NCBI GenBank assembly: GCA_964036315.1 | Contig: OZ038500.1 | Location: 55,765,872-55,829,871, forward strand | Reading direction: 5' to 3' | DNA length: 64,000 nt | Source: Acanthosepion esculentum | Taxonomy: Eukaryota > Mollusca > Cephalopoda > Sepiida > Sepiidae | Notes under the pieces: model-generated | Told to the model about the DNA's origin: nothing | Seen by the model: the letters and a program-made list of their open reading frames with translations, nothing else | Database searches by the model: none | Shown: positions 42,600 through 52,759 of the stretch, in pieces | Position numbering within the stretch: position 1 is the first letter of the stretch | Layout: every line of letters begins with the position of its first letter | Made by a program: the position numbers and the translations under genes

Positions 42600-42790
42600 T
42601 AATTTCTTCTTCTTTAATGTGCTATGTCCCTTCAGGACATTGGCGATCATAGCGCTCCACAACTTCTTGTCCTTTGTAGCTCTTGGTAAATTTTGTCTTT
42701 TTTGTTATCTCTCCGAAAACAATCCGTTTACAGAAGCTCGGACGGTTATGCGCTGTTTTTCTCTGTCTCTCTTGTCTTCAAGCTGACGAA
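42600..42790 (-). pseudogene. LINE-R 3' end fragment, minus orientation
   Basis: TATGTCCCTTCAGGACATTG and GGCGATCATAGCGC match the LINE-R 3' end at 28025-28060 and 37215-37245. The GCGCTGTTTTTCTCTGTCTC phrase follows. About 190 bp remain; a reading frame is not preserved. Confidence 0.6.
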
Positions 42791-42814
42791 TACCGGGTAC
42801 TGTAATGTAGGATG

Positions 42815-42985
42815 CGCGGAAGGTGTAATGGATAATGGCTCGGAATTGTTTATCAGAGAGCCGATTTCTAATTCCACTTGGGTTCGTTATATGCATTTAC
42901 TGTCAAATACTCCTCGGAAAAGTGTGAATCCACCTGTTCTCCCTCAGCTATAGGTTAATTAGTAAGACTTATGTCACTAAAATTA
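42815..42985 (+). repeat. Fam1 tRNA-derived SINE, plus orientation
   Basis: Head GAAGGTGTAATGGATAATGG, a GAGAGCCGATTTCTAATTCC box-B region, then TATGCATTTACTGTCAAATA and a tail AGCTATAGGTTAATTAGTAA shared with 53240. The tail is of the short TTAATTAGTA type. Confidence 0.8.
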
Positions 42986-43129
42986 TAATTATCTCCAAAA
43001 AAGAAAAAGTAAACAAATAAATAAAAACTGCGTACAAAATATTTAGATTTCAGTATTAAATAACCCATAGAGGTTGATATATAGATAAAGAACAACAACT
43101 AACCAACCTAAACCTACCTTCAATATGTT

Positions 43130-43400
43130 CAATTTCCCACGCCCTCTTTTCCCATTATGTGCCCTAGAAATGTCAACTATCTTCAGCTTTCTGATGTTTT
43201 GTATGAGTGTCCTATTTTGTTTACATTTTCTTTAACACTTCGTCGTTGATCACATGTTCAGTCCATGGTATTCTCAATATCTTTCTGTAAAACAACATTT
43301 CTGTTGTCTCAAGTCTCTTCTTCGTCTGTGCGGAGATTGTTCAGCATTCTCTGCCATATAGAACGGCTGATATTACGTAAAAGAGACACCAAGCTTAGCT
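43130..43400 (-). pseudogene. LINE-R C-terminal relic, minus orientation
   Basis: CATTATGTGCCCTAGAAATG, TTCGTCGTTGATCACATGTT, CAGTCCATGGTATTCTCAAT and AGTCTCTTCTTCGTCTGTGC parallel 37430-37600 (CATTATGTGTCCCAGAAACT, GGTCCATGATATCCTCAGCA, GAGTCTCTTCTTCATCTTTG). On the complement this is the region after the RT palm. It is frame-broken. Confidence 0.7.
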
Positions 43401-43510
43401 TAGTCTGGCACGAGGTTAGTGCATTATGATCCATCAGGGAAAGATCAAACACGTCAGTTTAGCGAGTTACTTTGTGTTGTAACTTAGAGAATGTTACTGA
43501 ATAGAATAAT
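43400..43510. repeat. tRNA-like repeat unit, copy 1
   Basis: TGATCCATCAGGGAAAGATC and AAACACGTCAGTTTAGCGAG match the repeat pair at 44110-44445 (AGATCCAACAGGGAAACTTC, AAACTCGTCAATTTCGTGAG). Confidence 0.5.
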
Positions 43511-43619
43511 CAAACGAAGGTTGCTAATGAACGATAATACTTAAGACAAGAACAACACATATAAGATTCGCCAGGGGCGAGTAGAATTAGTAGTCAACTG
43601 CTAGAAGTGAGTCAAGTGA

Positions 43620-44045
43620 ATTCCACAATGAATCTCCAACTGCAAGATATCTACCAACCGCCCCACGCGGTCAGATGTAACACAAGGCTGAATTTAATGT
43701 TGGGTATCCGAGCCCGTAGGCCCCGCCAAAAATTTCCTGTAGACCCTGTATAAAACGGCAGAGAGTTTGACTAGCACAGCTGGAGACGAATTTCCAACTG
43801 CAGGATAACTACGGACTACCCCACACAGTCAGATGTGACACAAGACCGCATTTTATGTGGGATATCCGAGCCCGTAGACTCGACCAAGAATTCCCCGTAT
43901 TCCTCTTATAAAACGGGGTCGGTTAGCTGTTTCCCGAGAGGAGACTCTGCCCTTCGACATAGCCTCGTCTGGGGATCCTCTCTTTCCGCAGGCAGACAGT
44001 TTAACTAGCACAGCTGAAAACGCATCTCCAACTGAAGACCAACAT
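43620..44045. repeat. Fam6 GC-richer tandem repeat, cluster 2
   Basis: Two consecutive units, with GAGAGTTTGACTAGCACAGC near 43762 and GACAGTTTAACTAGCACAGC near 44004, a period of about 242 bp. AATCTCCAACTGCAAGATAT (43632) and AATTTCCAACTGCAGGATAA (43787) mark unit starts. The units are shifted copies of the 41940 cluster. Confidence 0.85.
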
Positions 44046-44099
44046 ACAGTATTTACTACTGTATTTATGTGAATGGGGACATAACCATTATCATCGGTA

Positions 44100-44445
44100 G
44101 GTATGCTACAACACTTTTCCATCGAAAAAGGTGTATTATAACAACAATTACGATATTCGCTAAGCTTTCCTGTGCCGAGAACAGAATTGCATTTATGAAG
44201 CCCAGGGTGGGAATCAAACTGACTACACCATTAAATATTTTTACTCACCTCGCTACAGCATTAAGATCCAACAGGGAAACTTCAAACTCGTCAATTTCGT
44301 GAGTTACAATATCACCGAAAACTGTGCTTTTTATATGACATGAAATACGAATATTCAGTAAGCTTAGCTGTGTCGAGCACAGAATTGCAATTATAGAGCA
44401 CACGGTACTGACTACACCATTAAATGTGTTTACACACACTCGCTC
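44100..44445 (-). repeat. Tandem tRNA-like repeat, ~195 bp unit
   Basis: Two units share ATTC(G/A)(C/G)TAAGCTT, CTGTG(C/T)CGAG(A/C)ACAGAATTG and CTGACTACACCATTAAAT. The phrase GGGAATCAAACTGACTACAC reads on the minus strand as a box-B-like GTTTGATTCCC. This supports a tRNA-derived unit duplicated in tandem. Confidence 0.6.
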
Positions 44446-44879
44446 TATACTAGGCGCCCAACTACCTGGTATCTGAAAACCTTTGACAGCACATGGTCTT
44501 TTTAAGTCGCTGTTGTTTGAGATAAATTTCTAATTTATTTTCAACTGTCCGCCACCCTTTGCCGTGTTTGATAAGAGCAATTTGCATTAAAAATCTATTT
44601 GTCAGTCCAGTCGATCGGATTTGAAGCCCAGTCGTGATTGAGAGAGAATTAAAACACTGAACAGTATTTTCAAGTCGTTTCCATCAGTCTGCAATCTGTG
44701 TCGTTTATGCAAAAGATCTTGAAAATAATCCGTTCCAAATAACAAAACCAAAGAACACTGCTTAATTTGTTTTTTTTCTTTTCTTAACTCTGTTGTTCTC
44801 TTGAATTAAACTTTGAGATTAAGAGTAGATTAAAGACTACGGATACGTCACCACTTTCAGTCGTAGAAATGATATTACT
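44446..44879. other. No gene recognised
   Basis: Unassigned sequence upstream of the GIY-YIG fragment; it may include its lost 5' part. Confidence 0.4.
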
Positions 44880-45245
44880 TATATAAGATGGAGGTTTTAT
44901 ATATTTTAATATATTCACCAAGGCAATGTTACATACAATAAACCTCGATGTCAAATCTGTAAACATATCATCACTGATAGCAAATTCACGTCCCCCGACA
45001 CTCACACAATATTCAAATCACTGGCTCTAACTTGTGACAGTACGATCGTTATATATTTCATTTTCTGTCACAAATGTAAAAACGAAAATTATGTTGGAAA
45101 AACTGAACCGGAATTCCGTTTTCGGTTCAATATCCAGGAAAAAAAAAACTTCAAAGTCAACAACAACATGTCGCTGTACACTTCAACCAAATGTTTCATT
45201 GATGACTTCAGAGGCGTGCTTTTAGCGTCTTCATCCGACAAGACA
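44880..45245 (+). pseudogene. GIY-YIG endonuclease-like retroelement relic
   Basis: The plus strand reads FKSLALTCDSTIVIYFIFCH, then KCKNENYVGKTEPEFRFRFN (about 45015-45130), and ends MSLYTSTKCFIDDFRGVLL. The IYFIFC-x2-C...YVGKT...R.RF series is the GIY-YIG core of retroelement endonucleases, here with GKT in place of the usual GET. Upstream residues are broken by stops. It probably comes from a Penelope-like element but differs from the 27110 and 62000 copies, so it represents another family. Confidence 0.6.
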
Positions 45246-45584
45246 GACACAGATCGGAGTAGAAATATATTCTTAAAATAAAATCAAACAGTGAGGGATT
45301 GAACAGGGATATGGGTTTACTCAGAGAGTATAATTTCCACAGAGAGACCCCTAAGCACCAGTAGTAACATTCCTCGCAAGCGAAAGCTCCACTTCTTTGT
45401 TTATTCCTCGTATCATTGAGAAAGGACACAGGCGTGTGTGAAAATTCCGACTTAAAAATCCTTCTCATTATGCTTCAATTTAGTCAAAAGGTTCATATAT
45501 AATATCCTAAATTTTACTGTGTATATTGTTATGATTTTGTATCCTTCTTATTCCTCAAATTTTATTAACGGGCCTATTACACAC

Positions 45585-45589
<5 letters not shown>
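45246..45589. other. No gene recognised
   Basis: Unassigned; contains a GAGAGACCCCTAAGCACC phrase in otherwise AT-rich DNA. Confidence 0.4.

Positions 45590-45639
<50 letters not shown>
45590..45639. repeat. (TA)n microsatellite
   Basis: Pure TA run at the start of the Fam2 inverted pair. Confidence 0.95.
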
Positions 45640-45645
<6 letters not shown>

Positions 45646-46235
45646 GTAATTCATAGAGTCTAGAAGAAACCTCAACAGGATGCAAAAAGAAGTGAACTGC
45701 CGTTTCGTCCTATATTTGGGACTCATCAGCAGTGCGCAACCACTACCGAGAATTGAAACCCGGTCACTTACGTTATCAGTTGACGAAGATTTCATCTAGA
45801 CTCGATGAATTACTTAATTATAATTATCTCACATCCTCCTAATTTCTATCACATTTATATCCTTACTTGAACCGGCTTCTAATGCTTTGGACCGAGCGGC
45901 TTGTGGATAGTAGTCGGGGCTCGTCTGTGCACTGTCCTATGTGTAAAAGAGAAACTCGGATGAGTTCCACCACGGAATATGTGATCGAGCGGCGCTATAT
46001 CGAGTCTGATTCGCTACCTCTTCGTCACCGAGGCCCGTTGAAACAGTTGGCATGACGTTTGACTGATAACGTATCTGTCCAGGTTTCAATTCTCGGTAGT
46101 GGATGCGCACTGCTGATGAGTCCCAAATATAGGACGAAACAGCCAGCCAGTGTTTTCTGCATTCTGTTGAGGTTTTTTCTTGACTCGATGAATTACTTAA
46201 TTATAATTATATCAAATCCTCCTAATTTCTATCAC
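45640..46235. repeat. Fam2 repeats in inverted arrangement
   Basis: A minus-orientation 3' half (45640-45795: TGGGACTCATCAGCAGTGCG, GAATTGAAACCCGGTCACTT) is followed by a complete plus-orientation unit (45782-46235: CTTGAACCGGCTTCTAATGC, CCACCACGGAATATGTGATC, AGGTTTCAATTCTCGGTAGT). The two face each other tail to head across CTCGATGAATTACT, forming a large inverted repeat of about 150-bp arms. The (CA)n/(TA)n run 46236-46289 follows. Confidence 0.8.
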
Positions 46236-46289
<54 letters not shown>

Positions 46290-46290
46290 T
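46236..46290. repeat. (CA)n(TA)n microsatellite
   Basis: CA then TA dinucleotide runs. Confidence 0.95.
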
Positions 46291-46545
46291 AGCTTTAATT
46301 CTCTGATTAACTTCTTAATTTTGATATTAAATTAATCAAAGAAGGTGCCGTATTATTTTTTAAATTTCTTTTATCTTCCCATGTACTTTCAATCTCATCT
46401 GAGATCATCTTCATGGGTGAATTGCTGAGACAAAAATTAATGTAACTGATGGTTGGGATTTTTTTGTAAACGCGCATGAAATACGCGTTTAGAATAATGA
46501 TAACAGAGCTCGTTTCATGCGTATCTAAAAAAAAAACACAATTCC
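46291..46545. other. No feature recognised
   Basis: AT-rich spacer. Confidence 0.4.
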
Positions 46546-46951
46546 ACACAAGAAAAAGAACGTAATGATGGCTGTCAGACAATTTCTGCGACCACAACAC
46601 CCTTTACATATGGCCACCTAACTCTCCAGTCTGCAATCCCTTGATTATTACGTGTGGAGCGCAGTTGAACGACCGATCAACAAAACTCTTTGTAACGCCA
46701 AAGATGAACTGAAAGCAAGGATTATGGTAGCATTCACCAACTTAAACAAGGAGACAGTCCAGAATAGTTGCATGTGATTCTGGAGTTTTCTGGAGGCTGT
46801 GGTTGAAGCCAATGGCGATTTTATTGAATACATTTACTCTTTCGTATTTCAAAATATTTTAATGTTATTTTGTTAAATTATCTGTTAAAGTGAGATGTCA
46901 GTGCTACTTTCATTTTTACGTAATTCAGACAACAGGTTATCTATCGCACCC
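46546..46951 (+). pseudogene. Tc1/mariner-superfamily transposase C-terminus and 3' end, copy 3
   Basis: The plus strand reads NFCDHNTLYIWPPNSP, then an altered third-aspartate region (VCNPLIIT where copies 1 and 2 have DCNP), and KDELKARIMVAFTNLNKETV, finishing EAVVEANGDFIEY (46578-46830). The third catalytic aspartate is replaced by valine and frames are broken. The 3' end CTATCGCACCC at 46940-46951 is the same inverted terminal sequence as in copy 1. Confidence 0.8.
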
Positions 46952-47514
46952 AATATATACATATATATATTTATATATATATACATGTGTGTGTGTGTGT
47001 GTTTATGTGTGTGTATAGGTGAATTACAATTAATGGGATCGAAACAATTTACCTCATACAGATGATTATTTCGTCCCTTGGACTTATTAATACAAATACA
47101 TTTACTAAAACGAATAAAATCCCACGAAATTTGAAAATCGTTTAAATGCCACATCCTGCCTAAGTATTTTGTCCGATTACTACCCTTTCTTTTTTTTTTT
47201 TTACCTTTCTCACTGCCTGTCCAAGAAAGACATTTTTGTCACTACCACACAAAAAAGAGAATGTTTAACGTCGAGAATGTTTAACATCGAAAAACATAGG
47301 GGAAATTTATACATTTTAATAAAATGAGGAAATATCCACTCCTTGCCTGAAGAGGGTCGCGAGACCCAAAACTCATGTTGCAAAATTATGGAAAATAAAG
47401 CCTAATTTTTAAGAATAAAAGTTCACATTACAGTCAAAAACATTTGCGGTTTCTCTCTTCTTTTTAAAATATACTGTTTTCTCTCGTTGGAACAACTATA
47501 ACCTCTTCCCTTCA

Positions 47515-47515
<1 letters not shown>
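46952..47515. other. TA/GT microsatellite then unassigned
   Basis: TA and GT runs at 46952-47020. The part 47330-47400 (TTGCCTGAAGAGGGTCGCGA, GACCCAAAACTCATGTTGCA) resembles the hairpin-like 3' region often seen after retroelement reading frames, but no frame is attached. Confidence 0.45.

Positions 47516-47581
<66 letters not shown>
47516..47581. repeat. (TA)n microsatellite
   Basis: Pure TA run. Confidence 0.95.
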
Positions 47582-47583
<2 letters not shown>

Positions 47584-47655
47584 AAAAATATAATTTTAAG
47601 GTATACTGTATTTATGGTATTCCGCAATTTATATACATTTTGCCTGAAATTGCGT

Positions 47656-47920
47656 TGAGTAATGCATTGAGGAATCGGAGAGTTCGAATCCCAGTCGAAT
47701 TCATTACATTCACTTACGTGTTAATACCCTTGGGAAATGTATGAATCTTCTTCATTTCCCCCCAGATATGGATAAATTGCAGGACAGACCGGGTTGGGAT
47801 GACAACTGGTCTACCGCAGAAAGAAATGGCAACCTACTAAAAAATCTACCTCGTCAGTCATGTATCGAAAGATACACGATCGCCAAAGCGTGTATCATGG
47901 CACATAACTGACTGACATCG
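47656..47920 (+). repeat. Fam1 tRNA-derived SINE, long-tail form
   Basis: Head TTGAGTAATGCATTGAGGAA, box B GAGTTCGAATCCCAGTCGAA, body TTCACTTACGTGTTAATACC and GGACAGACCGGGTTG, tail CATGTATCGAAAGATACACG then GGCACATAACTGACTGAC. The GTATCGAAAGATAC segment is a small perfect palindrome. Confidence 0.8.
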
Positions 47921-48375
47921 AATCAATAGCTGCATCTAATGTAAATAAAGTTCGGTCACTGAGTCGTGCCAGAAGATTTTACTCGTCAAAGTCCATCTTG
48001 CACATTTACAAATCTATCCTTCGCCCGTGCATTGAATACTGTTGCTATATTTGGTCTGTGCTCCTGTAACTCATTCCGAAGCTCTTGATAAAATCCAAAG
48101 AAGGATCTGCAATGCAATTGATCCCGACTTGGAAGTTCGTCTTCAGTCAATTTCTCACCGACATGACATGGCTTCACTCACACTTTTCGGCATAATAGTT
48201 TTATCGCAACTGTTCCGACCAACTTAGTTCCGTGGTGCACGGACTAAGTGAGTTTAAGTGTGCTAATAGATTGAGATCTAGATCTCACTTATTTTACTGT
48301 TGAATTACTTAAATGTAACCACCACTTCTACTCCAACAGTTTTCTTTCTCGTACTTCTTGCCGGTTTTCTTGCTT
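47917..48375 (+). pseudogene. LINE-J ORF2 relic
   Basis: Directly joined to the Fam1 tail. Codons read SRARRFYSSKSILHIYKSIL and RPCIEYCCYIWSV, matching ARKFFSPESILQVYKSTIRP and EYCCHLWSG of the 36120 copy, then shift frame. Further on TTCTACTCCAACAGTTTTCT and CTCGTACTTC correspond to the RLFYSNSFMSRTS part. A (TA)n run replaces the remaining C-terminus. Confidence 0.8.
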
Positions 48376-48382
48376 CCATAAT

Positions 48383-48386
<4 letters not shown>

Positions 48387-48442
<56 letters not shown>

Positions 48443-48795
48443 TGTGAAATGATTAATATATATATATCATGTGAAATGATTAATACATACATATATATAT
48501 ATATATATATATCATGTGAAATGATTAATATATATATATATAATGTGTAATTATTAATATATATATATCATGTGAAATGATTAATACATACATATATATA
48601 TATATATATATATCATGTGAAATGATTAATATATATATATATAAAGTGAAATGATTAATATATATATATATCATGTGAAATAATTAATACATACATCTAT
48701 ATATCATGTGAAATGATTAATATATATATATAATGTGAAATGATTAATATATATATATATCATGTGATTGATTAATATATATATATCATGTGAAA

Positions 48796-48842
<47 letters not shown>
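48387..48842. repeat. (TA)n minisatellite with CATGTGAAATGATTAATA units
   Basis: At least ten copies of ATCATGTGAAATGATTAATA (or AATGTGAAATGATTAATA) are separated by (TA)n or ACATACATATA. Three longer blocks with ATACATACATA recur, showing higher-order amplification. Confidence 0.93.
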
Positions 48843-48843
<1 letters not shown>

Positions 48844-49000
48844 CTGTGTGTGCGTGTCTGTGTGTGTGTGTATGTATATGTGTGCATCAATTCAAACGTT
48901 ATTATAGTGGATATTTCGTATTTGAAATGGAGACATTTTTGCATCTTAAACAATGCGGATTTCATCTATCGGTTTGCGCATTCGAGAAATCTAAAGGAAA
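48843..49000. other. (GT)n then unassigned
   Basis: A short GT-rich run (48843-48890) followed by unassigned sequence. Confidence 0.5.
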
Positions 49001-49004
49001 AAAA

Positions 49005-49400
49005 GAATGCGGCCCTCGACAGGGATCGATCCTGCGTCCCCCGTTATAAGGGAAATCCCCGTTTCAGCCAATGTGTGCTCACGCTGTTTCCGCTGAGTTC
49101 GAGTACACACTGCTCGGCCCAGGGATTGAACTTACAATTAATACGTGACCAAATTTACGAACCGACGCTTTAAACCACTAGCTTATTCTGTGGGACAATC
49201 CTGGATGAAGAACCTGGAATCTTTTTTTAAGCGCTGATTCCTGATTATCAACAAACACCTGATGAACATCGGAGAGCTGAACCGTCGCAATAACAACAAC
49301 AACAAAGACGAGGACGATAGTTCGAATATAAATAGTGTAAATACCGAGAACTGCCCATCCCAGAAATTTAGACAGAAAAGTGTTATTTTTATTGTCATAG
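49005..49400 (-). repeat. Fam3 SINE-like repeat with two box-B motifs, minus orientation
   Basis: Two reverse box-B-like motifs are present: GACAGGGATCGATCCTGCGT (49019) and AGGGATTGAACTTACAAT (49123). ACGCTTTAAACCACTAGCTT corresponds to a reverse box A. The GACGAGGACGATAGTTCGAA end (49309) matches the copies at 42340 and 10090. The double promoter suggests a dimeric SINE or a SINE inserted into another. Confidence 0.7.
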
Positions 49401-50029
49401 GTTCGATCCCCGTGCTAGCATTATTTTACGTTAGTAATTAACTAATTTCAGGAAACATTTGTTTCAGTAAAATCCGTGATAACTGATATTTAAAAGTTTA
49501 TTTGCTTATGGCCAGTACATTAGATAGCTTGTAAAATCTTAAATAACAGTTTTTTGAAATTTCTACTTGTAAATCATTATTTGTTCGCGCATGCGCATTG
49601 TCTGCGTATTCACAAGGTGCAGTTTGTGTCCTAATTACGAGGGTCTGTAACTCCAAGTAGGTGGCGCTGAGAGCCTGTCCTTTAACTTGGGGGCGAGAAT
49701 TGAAGTACTTCTGAAGCAAGTACTCTATGATTAACATGACTGACGGCAGAAAAGACAGATTAATCCTACGTGTCCGATTCTTTGCCCGACTCAAGTAGTC
49801 CGTGTGCCTCGTATGTGATTTCTTTCGAGTGTAGAAAGTGGTATATACGAAGAAATTTGATTGTGCACGCGTGGGGTAGGTGTGTTGATGGTAGCAGAGA
49901 AATACTAAGAAATAGTGATGCATTTTTCAAATTGTTCTTTTTAAAATAAAATAAAATAAAATACTAGCTTGTACAAAAGACTAACTTCCATTTTTTTTAA
50001 CAAAAGAATTTCTTTTTAAACATACGTCG
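49401..50029. other. No gene recognised; possible promoter-like island
   Basis: The part 49560-49880 is GC-richer and contains the palindrome GCGCATGCGC (49587-49596). A minus-strand frame of 141 codons (49498-49923) overlaps it but shows no recognisable motif and is not called. Confidence 0.4.
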
Positions 50030-50640
50030 AAAAAAAAAACTCATTCAATCAAAATATTCCTCTCAGGTTCAGTCTATTTATCCGTTCTTGTCAGTAAGGC
50101 ATCAATTCGCTTCCGAAAAGAATTCTTCATTCAAAGAACTGATAAATTCATTGAAGGCTTCTTCAATTTCTTTCAGATTGGAGGAGTTCTTGCCTGTAGG
50201 AAAGTGATGTAGATGAATGGTAGTAAAAACAAAAAAAAAGAAGAAGAAAAGTGATTCGGAGGAGAGAAGCTGGGTGGATTGGCAGGGTGTAATAAATTCT
50301 CCCACTTCTACTGATTCAACCTTTACTGCGCCATGTTTTTTTTTTTTAAACCTGGGATTGTTCAACATAAAACCGGCGACTTTTCAAACAAAAGAATTTT
50401 TTTAAGTAGATTCATGCAAAAATAAGTAAATAATGAATAAATACATTTTTATCCAATCAAAATTTCCCCCTCAGCTTTGATACATTTATTCCACTGAGGC
50501 AGTAAGTTGTGAATTTCATTCTGAAAAAGTTCTCCATTGGAAACAGCGGTAAATTCATTCAAGACTTCTTCAATTTCTTCCAGATGGAAGGAGATGATCA
50601 AAATGTTTTTAAAAAAGTTGTTTTTCGTATCGAAAAGGTT
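50030..50640 (-). pseudogene. Mariner-like transposase C-terminus, tandemly duplicated
   Basis: Two minus-strand units carry the same C-terminal segment: one reads FPTGKNSSNLKEIEEAFNEF then ISSLNEEFFSEAN (50220-50102), the other LEEIEEVLNEFTAVSNGELF then LLPQWNKCIKAEGE (50590-50450). The pattern EIEE..NEF...NGE.F and (L)(P).WNKCI..EG is the usual end of mariner-type transposases. The spacing of about 370 bp and opposite location of the catalytic domain show that only duplicated C-termini survive. Confidence 0.65.
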
Positions 50641-50689
50641 TGGCTATAGAAGAAGAAAGGTAGACTAAATTTTCCATCATTATCTTCTC

Positions 50690-51335
50690 TCTTCTTTTAT
50701 ATGCTGTGTCCCTTCAGGAAGAGTCGATCACTGCCCGCCACATCTTCCTGTCTCTTTTAGCTCTAAATAAGTTTTATCTTTTTGCCATTTCTTTGAAACC
50801 CTGATCTAACATCTGTTTACTCAAGCCCATCAAGTATGTTACACGCTGCTATCCTCTGTCTCTCTTTCCCTTAGACTGTCTTGTGAGTATCAGGTTTTCC
50901 AAGTCCTCTTTCCTCATCACGAGCCCCAGAAATTTCAGCTGCCTCTTCCTGATGTCATGTATAATTTCCGTTTTTATTTTCTATTTCCTCTAAAACTCTT
51001 TCTTGCTCACTTGTTCGGTTCATGGCATGCTCAGCATCTTTCTGTAGGACTAAATTTCTGTTGCTTCAAGTCTCTTCTTCATTTTTCACGTTCGATGCCT
51101 TACAGAAGAAAAGATATCGCATAACTGTTCAGTAATTTTTCTTTGTTTCTAACTAAATTTTTCTGTCTCTTAATACTCTGCTTAGCTTTTGGAATGCATC
51201 TTTGGGCATCCCAATACGTCTTCGGATCTCAGTGTCACACTTTCCGTCCTTAGATAGAACACTTCCCAGAATATTTACATTTATATATTTGTTTCATTTT
51301 AGTATTCCCGACTTCAATTGTGTGCCAAGTCATGG
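50690..51335 (-). pseudogene. LINE-R (RTE-like) C-terminal relic
   Basis: The plus strand shows the LINE-R 3' landmarks in order: GTGTCCCTTCAGGAAGAGTC, AGCTCTAAATAAGTTTTATC, CATCAAGTATGTTACACGCT, GTGAGTATCAGGTTTTCCAA, CAGCATCTTTCTGTAGGACT and TCGGATCTCAGTGTCACACT. These match 37200-37780 on the same strand. On the complement they encode the post-palm region, heavily frameshifted. Confidence 0.8.
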
Positions 51336-51499
51336 CCCACCATAACATCCTACCTTCCTCTAAGTAAACGCTTTTACTCTCACTCATTATCCCTGTTCAC
51401 GTTAATTTACTCTTCTTTGCTTTTAGTTCTCCTGCCCTATGAGTGTCAAATTCTCTCAGCCCACTATCTTCATAAATATCCTTACTCATAAAATCAGTA
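51336..51499. other. Junction between LINE-R and LINE-J relics
   Basis: Short unassigned stretch. Confidence 0.4.
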
Positions 51500-52590
51500 A
51501 TGTACTAGACAAATAATACATCTCAAGGACGATTACATTAGATAATTCAAAGGCCTTCGACAAGTTTTGATATAGAGGGTTACTGCACAAGCTCTTCGGC
51601 TATGGAATCCTCCAAAGAGTATTTTCAATCATCAATTCCTTCTTAACAGATAGATCCAAGAAGGTAGTTGTTAACTGCCAGTCCTCCGTGGTCCAAGCGA
51701 TCAACTCAGGCTTCCAAGAAGGTTCACTTCTCAAATCAAATCGCTTTCTAACTAAGAGTGTACTCCGATCTATGCGGATGATACACCTGTGTATGGGTGC
51801 GCCTCCAAGTTTCTAGATACCAGAGCTTGTCAGCTGATCTCTCATCTGACCTAGCTTCAACAGCTCAAACATGGAAGAAACTGATGGTCCCATTCACTGC
51901 CTCGAAATCCAAACTAATGACGTTCCATCATCACCAAAACAGACACTGAATTTTAGTCTATCTCAATGAAGGATAGTCCTCTCAAGTTTAACTCGTATAT
52001 ATAATCTATCCCTAAAGATGATGGGAAAATGGTCGGTTCCCTGTACCGCCACAGTAAGTACCTGACTTCTACTGCTATACTCTACCTTTACAAAAGCCAG
52101 ATCAGGCCGAAAAGGGAGTATTGCTGCCATATGTGGGCAAGAGGTGCAATATATGATAGCAGTATTCCTGTTCCACTTTTCAAAATCGTTTCCGCGTTCT
52201 AGTGAATGACAAATTATTTTCCAACCTACAGCCCACTTCCTCACAGTCGAAACGTCGCAAACCCCTCTCTTCTCTATTTCTATGGAAAGTGCTCAGACGA
52301 ACTATATTCCTCAGTTCCACTAGTTCTAAACTTCAACGCTAAAGCCAAACATGCTACGAATATTGTAGCGAACAAAACTCATTTCCTTCATAATCCACTG
52401 GTAATATGTAAGTTCTGCTCGAACAGTTTTTTTTTTTACCATGAAATGCTTCTTTTTCTATCAGATCCCAACTGGGTGCGTCGCCGATCACTAAAATCAA
52501 CATGTTCAAGGCATGGTTTAACCGTTATCTTTCGCACATATGCCCATAATAATGCCTCTTACCTCTTCTGTTATAACCCTCTACCTTAAG
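51500..52590 (+). pseudogene. LINE-J (jockey/CR1-like) ORF2 relic including the reverse transcriptase palm
   Basis: The only LINE-J copy here that reaches the catalytic box. It shows a degraded KGLRQ..I.R palm start (about 51545), IYADDTPVYGC (about 51770-51800), then KMVGSLYRHSKYLTS, LYLYKSQIRPKREYCCHMWA (52020-52140), LPHSRNVANPSLLYFYGKCS (52235-52290) and a poorly kept tail. Stops and frameshifts are numerous. The 52000-52150 part aligns with 41620-41740 and 36230-36345. Confidence 0.8.
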
Positions 52591-52712
52591 TGGGTACTGG
52601 AGCATGAACAGAGTGAAATTTCCTTCTTAGATGTTAAAGCCCGTAAAAGTTAATGAGACGCTGCAGGATGTTTTGAAAATGTTTTTTATTAAAGTATATC
52701 TCGTCCATATTT

Positions 52713-52759
<47 letters not shown>

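Noticed and set aside
49498..49923. 141-codon minus-strand open frame as a gene
   Set aside because: No recognisable motif, no splice or promoter pattern in that direction, and length is within chance in this composition. It also overlaps a GC-richer island that could be promoter-like in either direction.
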